DNA of 64,000 bases, taken from Adiantum capillus-veneris. Taxonomy: Eukaryota > Streptophyta > Polypodiopsida > Polypodiales > Pteridaceae. Below the pieces are notes generated by a model. That model saw only the letters and a program-made list of their open reading frames with translations. It searched no databases and was not told the DNA's origin. Location of the stretch: assembly GCA_014529385.2 (NCBI GenBank), contig CM043950.1:155292045-155356044 (forward strand), read 5' to 3'. This document shows, piece by piece, positions 1 through 10,010 of this stretch (positions are counted from its first letter, which is position 1; each line of letters opens with the position of its first letter). A program made the translations under genes and the position numbers.

Positions 1-1904
1 AAGACGATGAAGAAGATGGAGAAGAGGGTGACCTCTTTCTCACCTTTTTCTTCTCTTGTTTTTTGTCATCCCTCTTTGAATTATGGTGTGGAGAAGTGTG
101 AGATGGTCTTCTCCATTTAGGAGGTGATGGAGAATGTTTTGCCCGCTAGAGAGGGGGATTGGGGAACACACGTGACACACACGTAATGGCCCCTATATAG
201 CTCAGGGTATTCACAACACCCCTGTTCTCTCGAAAACACCTTCAAAACAAGCAACTCACACTAGCAAGACCTCGCCTGCACTTCGCCCAACGCACACACA
301 ACCTGCACAGTTGCTAGACAGCGATCACACAGATCTTGCCCGCTTCTAGCTCTTCCACAACTGAACACCTCTCTCTCTTTCTCTCTCACATACACAGGGG
401 CTCGGGGGACACACACACTCACACACATCGGCACCACACACCTTGGAGACGAGGAAAGAAGAAAGGGGGGAAGGGGGAGAGACGACTCGAGACGAGCAAA
501 GAAGAAAGGGGGGAAGGGGGAGAGACGATGCCAAAACCACTAGTGAAAGCTTCTCCTTCAAAAGAAAATACCATGTACAAACTCCATGAACCGTGCTCAA
601 GGCTACACCATGGCCATCGCCGCTTCATACAGAGGGGCACACACCTCCCTCGACAAACCAAATCCGTCGGCACAAACCTCGACGATAAAATTCACCTCTA
701 GCTCCGCTCCGACAACAGCTTTTTCTTTTGGTAGCCATCACTGGCCCCTTCTCTTGGAAAGCCCTTGCTCTTCCGAGCGTCTTCGTAGACAACGCGTGCC
801 GGCCTTGATTGCCGAGTGCACAAAACTCTTCTCTTTCTCCCAATTCTCTTCCTCTAAGCAAGAACAAAAAACCCTTCTTTTCTCGAAGCCCGCTGCCCCT
901 CTTCTTTTCTTCCTTTTCCCCAACTCAAAAAAAGGCCTTCTTTAGCAATAGTGCCCGTTCCCATCCTAAGCCATCACCAAACTTTTTCTTTTTCCCTTAG
1001 CTGGTGGAGCTCACCTCATCCTTTTCTTTTCCAAGTTTAATCACCATTCCCTATTGCATTTACCCTTTATAACCAAGGAAAGATGTTAATTTAAGTTTCC
1101 CATGCCGCCGGTGCTTCGTGTGCTTGAGTTCGTTGAATGAGTTTTTCTCAGTCATGCTGCATGAGAATTTTCCCATACTGATTCCGAATTCCAACCCTCG
1201 TCCACCATTGGATGTCACGCTAGTCTTGGACAACACCTCCAAAAATGAAAAAAACTCCGATCTCTTTTCATCATGATTGGTTGCTAACTTGAACTGTGCA
1301 TATTGCGGTGTCTTTGATTGCGATCGGCGGGCCACAAATTTTGACTATCTCCCCATGTCACATGAAACTTTCCAAAACTCTAGCGAGCTAAAAAAAACTA
1401 ATGTTGGCACGCCTATCAACGTGACCCGGTGAGCACGTACCCGACTCTCGGCAAATATTCCACATTGCCCGCTTGAGCTCCGAATGGTAATCCGAAAAGA
1501 CCGGCATGCTCCACAGCTTAAGCTTTACATGCCTATCCATTCATATCACCTCAGACCACTTATCCCTGCCTGCCCTATCCATCCGGATTTGCAAAGCATT
1601 CCATCTTTGAACAATCATAAATTTCACACCGGGCCTCCGTTTGAGGAGCCGTCTAGACCACCTTGCAAAGCATCTCGAAGACCATATTTTAGAGCACAAA
1701 ATCAGCATTTTGGGCACCTTTACCTGCTATCCCACCTAGACCATTTTGGGGCCTTTTTGGCCTAAAAAACCGCATTAGACATACACTTTTGCCATGACAT
1801 GCTCGCCCAGGGCCTTCGTTCCCACTTTAGCCCTTTGCCATGCATGTGCTAGCACCCATAGCTCGGCATAGAGCATTTCCCTTCACATACCAACTTTGGT
1901 TGCA
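1..1904. other. No recognisable gene; GA/CT-rich sequence
   Basis: I see no supported gene here. Open frames between about 336 and 1000 are short, overlap on both strands and lie in CT/GA-rich low-complexity DNA. A TATA-like sequence (TATATAG, 194-200) and a CT/CA-rich stretch after it could be a promoter or the middle of an LTR, but no second copy is in the window. The minus-strand gag fragment of element E loses its homology to element C at about 1905, so the sequence to the left may be a later insertion or a different repeat. Confidence 0.5.
446..531. repeat. 43-bp tandem duplication, purine rich
   Basis: Two adjacent copies of a 43-bp unit begin at 446 and 489. Each starts GAGACGAG and contains AAAGAAGAAAGGGGGG followed by AAGGGGGAGAGAC. 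The copies differ at only a few positions, so the duplication is recent. Confidence 0.85.
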
Positions 1905-2326
1905 CCACTGCCTTCTTCGTGGAGCCATCTGCGCTGAGGTGGCAGGAGACTCACTTCTTTCTCGTTCTTTTGGTGGGGGCTCTTGAGTTCTCCTTTGGGA
2001 AGGAGATGCGTCATCAAGAAGTAAATTTTTGAGCCCTTCGTATGGATCCTCTTCTTCTTCCGGAATCGGAGAGGGGCCTCTTTTGGAAGTCTTGCTAGGA
2101 GGCTTCCTAGGTACTCTCTCGTCATGGTGGGGAGTTTGGAGAATCCCATGAGCACGAAGCTGCCATTGCACTTCACTTTGGAGGGATGGATTTCCCATAG
2201 CTTGTTGAAGCCTAGAAACAAGGTAGTTAACAAGCATAGGGGCATCATTAGTAGCCTACTCATTAGCAAAATCAAGGTTATCAATATTAATCTCACTCTC
2301 TTTACTATTGTCAGCCATTCTAACAA
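1905..2326 (-). pseudogene. gag N-terminal fragment of element E
   Basis: Minus-strand frames at 2326-1883 and 2237-1827 share the motif NYLVSRLQQAMGNPSLQ with the element C gag (NYLVTRLQQAMGNPTLQ at about residues 44-61 of the ORF starting at 51012). A serine/arginine/proline-rich stretch follows, again as in C (APRRRQ here, APQRRR in C). Homology stops at about 1905. The product would be the amino-terminal part of a gypsy capsid polyprotein. It is truncated and shifts frame relative to C, so it cannot make a full Gag. Confidence 0.75.
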
Positions 2327-2645
2327 TTTTTAGGTGTACTTTGGCACTTCAAGCCCTAGTTGCTAGTCCCCCTTTACAAAAGCACTCAATCTTCTATACC
2401 CGTGTCTCGAAGGCTCCTGCCAAGCTTCTAATAGCTCAATAGTGGTTAAGCCATAGGCAAGCCCCATAGGACTTCACTATTAAGACCATAGGTCTCGATG
2501 GTGATGCCCCGTTATCTGCATAAAGGCAAGCGCACTGCAAGGCTGAAAGATCCCTATTCTACTTACTCAAGTGAAATGAATAATACCAACCATTTATAGT
2601 TAGCTTGAGGACCTCCCTTCTTGAGCAAGAAAAGAGAAACCTTGT

Positions 2646-2657
2646 ACTCTGATACCA
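2646..2657 (-). other. Primer-binding site of element E (tRNA-iMet type)
   Basis: On the minus strand the 12 bases directly inside the LTR read TGGTATCAGAGT, one base from the standard plant initiator-methionine primer site. Element C has the matching site at 50643. Confidence 0.8.
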
Positions 2658-2658
2658 G

Positions 2659-3714
2659 TGTAACATTCAATGGCCTAGTAACTTGTGTGTAGCGGAAAAT
2701 AGCATAGACATAGTGAGAATTTTATTAGAATAGATTCCTAATGAGCATAGCAAGAGTGCTTGGATGGAGAGAGCAACAAAAAACATAACACCTAGTTAGA
2801 TAGGCATGAAAAATACTTCAAAAGAGAGAGAAAGCTATTGACAATAGTTGAGGACCGGATTTATATGGAGCCGGTCCCCCCTCCAAAAGGCTTTGTATTA
2901 TAGGTTTCCCCCATCAAGGGAGACATTTTATAATACAAATCTTGGTGTTACTTCAATAACTAGCTAGTACAATGAAGATGGAAACTTCAAGCACTAAGTG
3001 AACACTTTAAAACACAACATCAATTCCCTCACGGTCTTAGACCCAAGACCTCACACACCTTCAAACATGGTAAAAGCTAGCGGGATATGAGAGTAGATCG
3101 AGAGGAAGGAGTAGTCTTATGAGAAGAAGTACATTTTCTCACCTAATCACTCATAATAGCTTAGCATAGCTTAGTAATTAGCATGGTAGAGGAGATGAGC
3201 ATGCATTGAAGCTTGGCTCTTGGTTGTATTTGCCTCACAAAGCCAAGAGTTGTTGGTGTAGGCCTCCCTTCTCACAAGCTTGGAGTAGGTGATGAGCTTT
3301 CCATTAAAGCTTGAGAAGGAGAGCGAGAGTCTTCTTGCTTCACACATGAGAGTGTGTGAAAGTGTGTGTGATAATGCCTTGACAAAATCAACCCTCTCTC
3401 TCTCTCTTGGTCGACCCCTCTTGCAAAATACTCATGCTGACACCCCATTGGACCCTGTAAAGCATAGCCAATGAAAATGGAGTAGCATAAGTGATATCAT
3501 TGTGACATGTGTCCCCCTTTCCCCTTTTGTGAGAGCTTTAGGTAATTAATTAATGCAATTAAACTCTAATCGGACCCCTTTGTCTTCTGGCCAATAGGAA
3601 GTAGGCAAGCCATGGGCTGCTGAATCCTCATTGGACCCCTTGGGAGATTGTCCAATAGTCTTCTAGAGAGCTTAATTCTCATTGGTTCTTTTATTAAGTG
3701 TTTTTAAATGAATT
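2659..3714 (-). repeat. LTR of element E, inner part
   Basis: The LTR ends next to the primer site with TTACA (minus strand). It shares with the element C LTR the AGCGGAA-type segment near the end and the paired GGACCGGAT and GAGCCGGTCC motifs at about 2853-2880. It is interrupted at 3714 by element A and continues at 13640. Bases 3710-3714 (GAATT) are one copy of A's target duplication. Confidence 0.75.
3710..3714. other. Target-site duplication of element A, left copy
   Basis: GAATT directly before the 5' LTR; the same five bases follow the 3' LTR at 13635-13639. A five-base duplication is normal for gypsy integration and fixes the element's limits. Confidence 0.9.
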
Positions 3715-3999
3715 TAATACATGGGTTTTAGGACCCCTTCTGAAGATGAAATAAGGGTACAGTCAGTTGTTGGGGAGATGAGGATACTTTAGTCCAAGGG
3801 ATCTCGAAAGAGAAGAAAAATCTACTTCACAAGCACCAAAGAGTAAAAAGTGCCATGGACAGAAGATACGTGGGAACGAGCTCTTATGCATGCCTACAAC
3901 CTATATCTTAAAGAATAGCCCATTCTAGGTGTGAATTTCTAGTGAAATTTACATGAGGATGTTCGTGTGGACTCACAGCACAGCATACTCCGTTTTCAC

Positions 4000-4145
4000 T
4001 TTTTTACCGACAGTAAAAAAAATTTACCACAGTAAATATTTTTTACCTACAGTAAATATTTTTCACCTACATGGTAAATACAAATCACTTTTTACCTACA
4101 GTAACTTTTTTTACCCATGGTAAATATTTTTTACTGCACCATAAG
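4000..4145 (+). repeat. Degenerate TTTACC..CAGTAAA motif array in LTR
   Basis: Five to six short units of the form TTTTTACCTACAGTAAATA follow one another. Because TTTAC and GTAAA are reverse complements, each unit is nearly palindromic. The array is kept in the 3' LTR (about 12411-12556) and in the solo LTR (minus strand, about 49434-49580). It lies upstream of the LTR TATA box, where promoter elements of U3 would be. Confidence 0.75.
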
Positions 4146-4621
4146 TATTTGGTAGGTAACAGTTCACTGTTACTAGAAGCAGTGATTGGGCATCAACAAT
4201 GCAGTTACAGGAGGAGAAAAGGAGAAAATCTTATGGTAAAGGTGAGTCAACACGGATAAAGACTTTTGAGTTGAAAAGAGACATGCTGATTTTTTCAAAG
4301 AACACATGTCAAAAGAAGCCATGGTTGAGGATTTTTTGAGAATTTGATATTCAGGAGGACCCAGCAGGTCCCCCCCTGACATGTGCAGAACCTCCAGTTT
4401 CAACAGCCACCTACCTGCTCTTAAATGCTGGTCAAGGCCTTATCCCCATGTGTCACAATCAGAAAAATCAGCATTTATCCTCCCCTCTCACATCACTCTA
4501 GAGAATATCTTGATGGTGACATATCAGGTGACCTCAATCTGTTGACCACCCTAAGCAAAAAGTAACCCCAATCAGCAGATTTAAGCATGTTTATCCCTAA
4601 TCCTAAACCCTCTCAGAAACC

Positions 4622-4628
4622 TATATAA
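4622..4628 (+). promoter_or_regulatory. TATA box of element A 5' LTR
   Basis: TATATAA followed by GGAGGCC and a CT-rich stretch. It is conserved at 13033-13039 in the 3' LTR and on the minus strand at 48970-48976 in the solo LTR. It is the likely RNA start region of the retrotransposon. Confidence 0.7.
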
Positions 4629-5219
4629 GGAGGCCTTCTCTCACTCAAAACACAACACTTCACCAAGCAATGAAGCTATGACGACATTGCTCACAACGAG
4701 AAGCTATGGATGGAACTCTACTCTCTCTCCCTCTCTCTCTCTCCCTCTAGTATGCTACATTACTAGCCCTAAAACCTAAATAAGGAGTCTTCTCTCATAC
4801 TCCATGGCCACCATCCTCGCCATCATTCTCTAAGGTATTGATGTGTTGCAAGTAGGATCATACCTACTTGCTGGGTTGATTGTTTTTGACAAGGGATTAT
4901 GCCATCCTTGGCTTGCTTCTCTATATCCTTGTAATGTATGATCAGATGCCGTTGTATTGTTAAGCTGATGTCTTGTGTATATATATGCTACATAAGGTCC
5001 CTAAGCTTCGTTTCTATGTGTTTTGCCATATGTTTTGATACCATCATAATGCCAGAAGTCTCACTTGCCTATGTGCACTATGTGTGAGGTCCCTAAACCT
5101 CTTAATTTAGGGTGGTGCCCCCTTTGTTTTGTTCTTTGCTTGTTTGCATGAGGCGTGGTTTGTGGAGTGTGCACGAGTACAGAGGCCACCCGATTGCACT
5201 GCTCTTTTTCTCGCCATCA

Positions 5220-5239
5220 TTTTGGTGCCCCCACTGAGG
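5220..5239 (+). other. Primer-binding site candidate of element A
   Basis: TTTTGGTGCCCCCACTGAGG follows the 5' LTR. The TGGTGCC core at 5223 is in the correct position for a tRNA primer site but is not the initiator-methionine type used by elements C, E and J. The priming tRNA is not identified. Confidence 0.6.
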
Positions 5240-5291
5240 AGGGCTACACAGACCTTCAGTCCACAAGCAATGAAGATGTGCAATCTACAAC

Positions 5292-6264
5292 ATGGACGAA
5301 TGGCGTGAGGAGTTTGCAAATTGGAGAACAGAAGAGGAGGAGGCTTTAGAGGCCTTAAAATCTTTCATCGAGGTCTTGTTACCAGGTTGCAGTGTCATTG
5401 AAATTCAAGAAGTAAGTTCTTCTACATGCCTTGTTCGTGATCGTCGCCAATGAAGGAGAGTGAGAAGAAGAGCTTGATATACCTCTCCTCTCAACCTATG
5501 AGTGCTCCAAAAACCTCCAACGCACACGAGCTTGAAATATTCTACATCAACATACACGAAGGTACTGTGACACACATTAAGGGAAGAGAAAGCATCATCA
5601 GACCTCTCTTTCCTTAGGAGCCGACTAAGAGGAGGAAGATCACTTCTACACCTAAGTGGCCCAAGGCCGCAGCGCGTGCTCAAGCGTAAGGTAACATTTG
5701 GCTTAATCTCATTAATAAGGGATTACATGACCACTACAGGCAAGAAAAAGGCTAGTGAGCAACCAACTTCAACCTCCAACTTGCAACCACGACTCTCACC
5801 CCTAAATCCTCCTGAAGCAAAGAGGCGAAGGCTTGCCTACAAGATTGCCGCCTGTCTGCGAGTGGGTGCGAGTGCTCCCAGTGCACTTTGTGAATCCAGA
5901 CACCACCAATCCCAAGCCAACCTCCTGTCCGCGTGAAGATCACTTTGGATATTGTCCAAAGTGCTTTGGAGACCGGGTGAAAAGCCTCCCTGCCCTACCT
6001 TTGCTGCTAATTTTCAAGAAGTTATCTCAATCTAAGGAAACTATCTTAGTTGATGATGTGTTGCACATTAATGGTGTCACTTTCATTCGTCATGCTGATT
6101 ATGGTAATAGCATCCAATTGTTGCTTGCTAAAAGGCTCAGCATTGTACAAAGTGTTGCCATCACGCCTTACGTCTTCACAGATGCATAAGGAAGAGTCGA
6201 AGTGATCCGAGGTGCTGACCTTCTATGGTTGATGAGGCTCATTGGTCCCAAGGTGGTGCAACTA
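5292..6264 (+). pseudogene. Element A pre-gag ORF (Ogre ORF1-like), broken
   Basis: Coding-like sequence between primer site and gag. It starts MDEWREEFANW at 5292 with an acidic helix-like stretch, then basic segments (PTKRRK, PPEAKRRRL) that look like nuclear-localisation signals, then a conserved block FKKLSQSKET...INGVTFIRHADY...LLAKRL...VAITPYV and, after a stop at 6187, GADLLWLMRLI. The same block occurs upstream of gag in element B (63737-64000, minus), which shows it is a real element gene. Frames change at about 5412-5617, 5691-5739 and 5850; the first change coincides with splice-like signals in matching phase. Ogre elements are known to carry an ORF upstream of gag, whose function is unknown. 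Confidence 0.7.
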
Positions 6265-6274
6265 AGCTAGGCTC

Positions 6275-6514
6275 TTGTGTGTAAGCATGGATGCCAATAA
6301 TGAGAATGATGATCCCCGCATGTTTCCTTTCCATTTTGTGCGTGATATCCGTGTGAATATTTGTATTGATAGAAAAATCTTTTATCAGCAAAGAATAGCC
6401 CTGTTGTTTGGAGCCGAGAGACTTGGGGAAATCTTCCGCTCTCCTCATCCTGTCATTCTACCCTTACTAGACTATTACCATTCCTTTGATGTGTCGATCT
6501 TCATCCTATTTTGA
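6275..6514 (+). CDS. Element A second small pre-gag ORF
   Basis: 79 codons from 6275, or 75 from the ATG at 6287. Core: FPFHFVRDIRVNICIDRKIF, then YQQRIALLFGAERLGE and a hydrophobic end DVSIFILF. Element B encodes a close match (63714-63499, minus) with the same end (NVSIFILF) and the same frame offset from the preceding ORF. Conservation of both sequence and offset in two diverged elements argues that it is translated, either separately or as a spliced exon of the pre-gag ORF. No known domain is recognised. Confidence 0.65.
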   Translation: MCVSMDANNENDDPRMFPFHFVRDIRVNICIDRKIFYQQRIALLFGAERLGEIFRSPHPVILPLLDYYHSFDVSIFILF

Positions 6515-6605
6515 GCTAAGTTGTGCTAAAGCTCCAAATTGTAATTACCATACTCTATTTTAAAATAAATTGGAGTTGTTTGTGTAATTGTTTACCCTCT
6601 CACTT

Positions 6606-8498
6606 ATGGCCTTCCCTAATTTTTATGGTAAGCTTGGGGAGGTTGCTCCAGACTTTTTGGATAATTTGGAAATGGCCTTTCTGGTATCGGGAAGGGATGA
6701 CGAAGCTACTAAGTTAAGGGCCTTTCCTTTGGTCTTGAGGGAAGGTGCAAAATTATGGTATCAAACTTTGGCACCTGAAGAAAGAAGAGACTGGGAGTCC
6801 TTAAAGATGGCCTTCATCGAAGAATTTCGCCGCCATGAGCCTCCAGAGGAGATATGGAGACAGCTCTTAGAGCTACGCCAAACATCACCCAATGACTATA
6901 GAAGCTATGAAGGAAAGTTTTCCAACCTGTGGGAGAAATGGTGTGCATCACTAGGTGAAGGAGAAAGGGCGCCAGAATGCCTAAAGAAGGACTGTTTCCT
7001 GGCAAGGCTTTACCCCATCCTTCGAGAAAAGGTAAAAGGTAAATTCCTAGATACCTTTGATAAAGCTATGACTTATGCAAGGGAGAAGGATAGGAAGTTA
7101 AAATTTCAAGCTCAACTACAAGGGGGAATGGAGCCTCCACCTCTAGCTCAACCTACGACAAGGGTAGTAGCAGGGACAGGAGCAACAGACCAAGATTCCT
7201 CTCAACAAGAATTACTTCAACAAATCACCAATCAACTAGAGAGCCTGTCCATCAATCTGGTTCAAGGTGTAAGGGCTCCCCAGCCAGGAAATGAACGAAA
7301 TAGACAAGAAGGACAAAGGCAAGCACGTGAGTACATTTGCTACAACTGTGGAGAGGTAGGTCATGGCATGTATTATTGCCCCCATCCACGACGCTATCAA
7401 GGAAATGGTAATCAAAGACGGCCTCCTCGCCAGCAAGTCACTCCTCCTCGAGCTAGGCCACTAAATGGACAAAATGCACACGTGGCTCCACCAATCCAAA
7501 TATTGAGACCCCCTCCTCCACCACCACAAGCACCAGCAGAGATCCCTCCACTACCATCGGGAGGGGAGGACAGGGCTGTCTCTGTCATAAGTCTTGACAA
7601 TGGTAAGGATAAAGGGAAAGAAAAAATGGAGGAAGTTGTTGCCATGCCAATAAAGAGAGTTAGGAGACAAAGAACTGATGAAATGGAAGCTTCAGAGCCG
7701 GGTAAAGGGAATGAGGGTTCCTCCCAAGTGATAGGAGACAAGAAAAGGAAGATTAGGTCAAGGAGGCACATAGGAGTAGAAGACTTTCCACTTGGGGTAG
7801 GATCCATACCTTACGACCTGGTAGCAGATGTGAGTAAGCAAGGACCAAAGATTTCATGGCAGCAACTCCTCCACCTTTCCCCAAAGATGCGTAGAACCTG
7901 GTCTAAGATGGTCAGCACCAGGAGGGCTAAGTCAAAGTCAGTTGGGTCTATTAGTGCAAGAGGCATGAAGGATATCATGCCAGTCATTGATGCAGAGATT
8001 AAGAGTCAGCGAGTCTCCAATGTGTATGCAGATGGTGGAGCCGAGATTTGTTTTATGACAGAGAAATTAATGCACAGGTTGGGTTTGGAAGTAAACGAGC
8101 AAACTTCCTTACAAGCTAAGATGGCAAATAATGTAAGGGTGGCTTGTGTGGGAAAGGTTAATGGAATGAAGGTTTCAGCTTTTGGTGTGGCAATCTCAAT
8201 TGATGCTTATGTGATCCCAACTAAGGGGGAGGGCTATCCGCTAATCCTTGGAAGACCTTGGCTTATGGCTATGAAAGCTAGGCAAGATAGGGAGACAGGT
8301 TCCCTTGAGTTGCGACCAAATCATAAGGTAGGTGGCAAGCAACAAAAAATTTTGTATGACATGAAGCAGGGTAGACAACAAGACCTAGAGATGGAGACTT
8401 CTATGGATGAATGGAGCACAAGCAGCTGCTCTTCATCTGAGGATGAGTCATCTGAGGAGGATGCTAGCTCTTTGGAAGTCATGGGTATAATACTGTGA
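6606..8498 (+). CDS. Element A gag-protease polyprotein
   Basis: The frame is open from 6588 (636 codons); the better start is MAFPNF at 6606, matching MASVSFPTF of element B. Order: retrotransposon Gag capsid domain (WYQTL, EFRRHEPPEEIWRQL, REKVKGKF, within about residues 1-180); one CCHC zinc knuckle CYNCGEVGHGMYYC at 7338 (about residue 245); a proline-rich then basic linker; an aspartic protease with active site ADGGAEIC at 8028 (about residue 476) and the usual LILGRPWL strand. The protein packages element RNA and cleaves the polyprotein. The frame ends with TGA at 8496 but continues open in the same frame into RT, so the stop may be a mutation, a readthrough site, or the gag-pro/pol break known in Ogre elements. 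Confidence 0.9.
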   Translation: MAFPNFYGKLGEVAPDFLDNLEMAFLVSGRDDEATKLRAFPLVLREGAKLWYQTLAPEERRDWESLKMAFIEEFRRHEPPEEIWRQLLELRQTSPNDYRSYEGKFSNLWEKWCASLGEGERAPECLKKDCFLARLYPILREKVKGKFLDTFDKAMTYAREKDRKLKFQAQLQGGMEPPPLAQPTTRVVAGTGATDQDSSQQELLQQITNQLESLSINLVQGVRAPQPGNERNRQEGQRQAREYICYNCGEVGHGMYYCPHPRRYQGNGNQRRPPRQQVTPPRARPLNGQNAHVAPPIQILRPPPPPPQAPAEIPPLPSGGEDRAVSVISLDNGKDKGKEKMEEVVAMPIKRVRRQRTDEMEASEPGKGNEGSSQVIGDKKRKIRSRRHIGVEDFPLGVGSIPYDLVADVSKQGPKISWQQLLHLSPKMRRTWSKMVSTRRAKSKSVGSISARGMKDIMPVIDAEIKSQRVSNVYADGGAEICFMTEKLMHRLGLEVNEQTSLQAKMANNVRVACVGKVNGMKVSAFGVAISIDAYVIPTKGEGYPLILGRPWLMAMKARQDRETGSLELRPNHKVGGKQQKILYDMKQGRQQDLEMETSMDEWSTSSCSSSEDESSEEDASSLEVMGIIL

Positions 8499-9479
8499 AA
8501 CCCAGAAGGAGAAGGTGGTCAAGACTCTCTAAACAAGGAAGAAGCCACAGGCTTAGAGGAGATGCTAGCTAAGGACCTACTAGAAGAAGAGAGAGAACCC
8601 TATTTGCAGGTACTAAAGAAGCATGCTGGCCTCTTTATAACTGATTACGAGCACATTAAAGGAGTGACGGTAACCCAACACCATATCCAATTAAAGGAAG
8701 GTGCCAAACCAGTGGTGCAAAGGCTAAGGAGATTAGGGCTAGTGCAACAAGATGCACTCTTAAAAGAAGTAAAAAGATTACTCAAGGCAGGATTTATCTA
8801 CCCAGTGGAAGATTCTGAGTGGGTGTCTCCAGTTGTGGTAGCACCAAAGAAAAATGGGAAGTGGAGGGTATGTGTGGATTACAAGCCTCTAAACGCAGCC
8901 ACAAAAAGGGACCATTTTCCTTTGCCTTTTTAAGATGAAATACTAAATGAAGTGGCTGGTCATGAAAGGTACACAGTGTGTGATGGGTACTCAGGCTACT
9001 TCCAAATCAGAATTGCAGATGAAGACCAAAGAAAGACTACCTTCATAACACCTTGGGGGTGTTTTGCTTATAGAGTTATGCCTTTTGGTTTAACTAATGC
9101 CCCAGCTACTTTCCAGAGGTTTATGAACTTGGTGTTTCAACCTTACTTTGGTAAGTCCATACGAGTCTTCATTGATGATTTTTGCATTTACAGCTCTAGG
9201 GAAGTACATCTGTCCAAGGTTGATGAAGGTTTCACCCGTCTGGCCCAATTGGGTGGGCAATTGAATAAACACAAGTGCCACATAGGTGAGAGCAAGGTCA
9301 CTCTACTAGGCCATGTTGTGTCTCAAGATGGTATTGAGGCTGACCCTGAAAAGGTAAAGACATTGTTAGCTTTACCTACTCCTTCAAACGTGAAGCAACT
9401 AGTCTCCTTCATTCAAAAGGTTCGCTACATGGGACGATTCATACATCTCCTTTCTCAGGCAATCTATCCTTTGCAGTAG
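8499..9479 (+). pseudogene. Element A reverse transcriptase
   Basis: In the gag frame after one TGA. Contains VVQRLRR, AGFIYPVEDSEWVSPVV, PKKNGKWRVCVDYKPLN, FQIRIADEDQRKTTFITPWG, MPFGLTNAPATFQ and the catalytic VFIDDFCIYS (IDD at 9171-9179), then LLGHVVSQDGIEADPEKV. All reverse-transcriptase blocks are present. In-frame stops at 8931 (TAA) and 9477 (TAG) break the protein; reading resumes in the same frame after each. Function in an intact copy: copying element RNA into cDNA in the virus-like particle. Confidence 0.9.
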
Positions 9480-10010
9480 CTCACTAAACACACTACATTG
9501 ACATGGGGTGAGGAGGGTGAGAGGTGCTTTCAAGAAGTTAAAACCATTTTGAGCTCATTGCCTGTCGTCCTACAACCCACATGGGGTGAATTATTCTATG
9601 TAAATCCTAGTGTAGGTCCAGAAGCTCTAGGAGCTGTCTTGATGCAAAAAGACCCAAAGACATCTCTCATGAGACCAGTCTACTTCTCTAGTAGAGTGAT
9701 GACAACTGCTGAAAAGGGTTTCAGCGCAACTGAGCAATTGGTGCTAGCTCTTAAGTTTGCAGTGGAGAAGTTTCGGGCTTACTTACTTCCGAGACAATTT
9801 GTGGTGATCACAACTGAGGAGGTTTTTCCATATGCCCTACAACACATGGAATTGTCTCAAAGAATATCAAAGTGGGTGGTGCAGCTTCAAGAGTTTGACT
9901 ACACACTACAAGTAGAGGATTCCACCCGTGCTTGTTTGGCAGATGTCCTCACACAAAGGTGTTATGAGAAGTCCAAGAAAGAGTCACCTAGTAAGGTACC
10001 GCCTATCCGG
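9480..10010 (+). pseudogene. Element A first RNase H (degenerate connection-type domain)
   Basis: Follows RT in frame. Family features: VYFSSRVMTTAEKGFSATEQLVLALKFAVEKFRAYLL, RISKWVVQLQEFDYTL and ADVLTQR. The first catalytic aspartate is not seen (FYVNPSVGPEALGAVL) and the TD normally seen before the third strand reads ITTEE. Loss of catalytic residues in this first domain is the known state in Tat elements that have gained a second RNase H. The stretch itself has no stop until 10110. Confidence 0.8.

Larger units (their letters stand above)
3715..5219 (+). repeat. 5' LTR of element A
   Basis: 1,505 bp. The 3' LTR starts TGATGCATGG, while this copy starts TAATACATGG, so the terminal TG has been lost by two G-to-A changes. 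The end is GCCATCA. A TATA box (TATATAA, 4622-4628) lies about 900 bp in, followed by a CT-rich leader. A run of TTTTTACC/CAGTAAA motifs occupies about 4000-4140. Confidence 0.95.

Noticed and set aside
336-1000. Overlapping short ORFs on both strands near the left edge
   Set aside because: Low-complexity CT/GA DNA, no domain, no consistent start context; overlapping frames are expected by composition.
4071-4403. Identical small ORFs at 4071, 4173, 12482, 12584 and 49340
   Set aside because: They are repeated only because the LTRs are; no start context or domain, and they overlap the TTTACC motif array.
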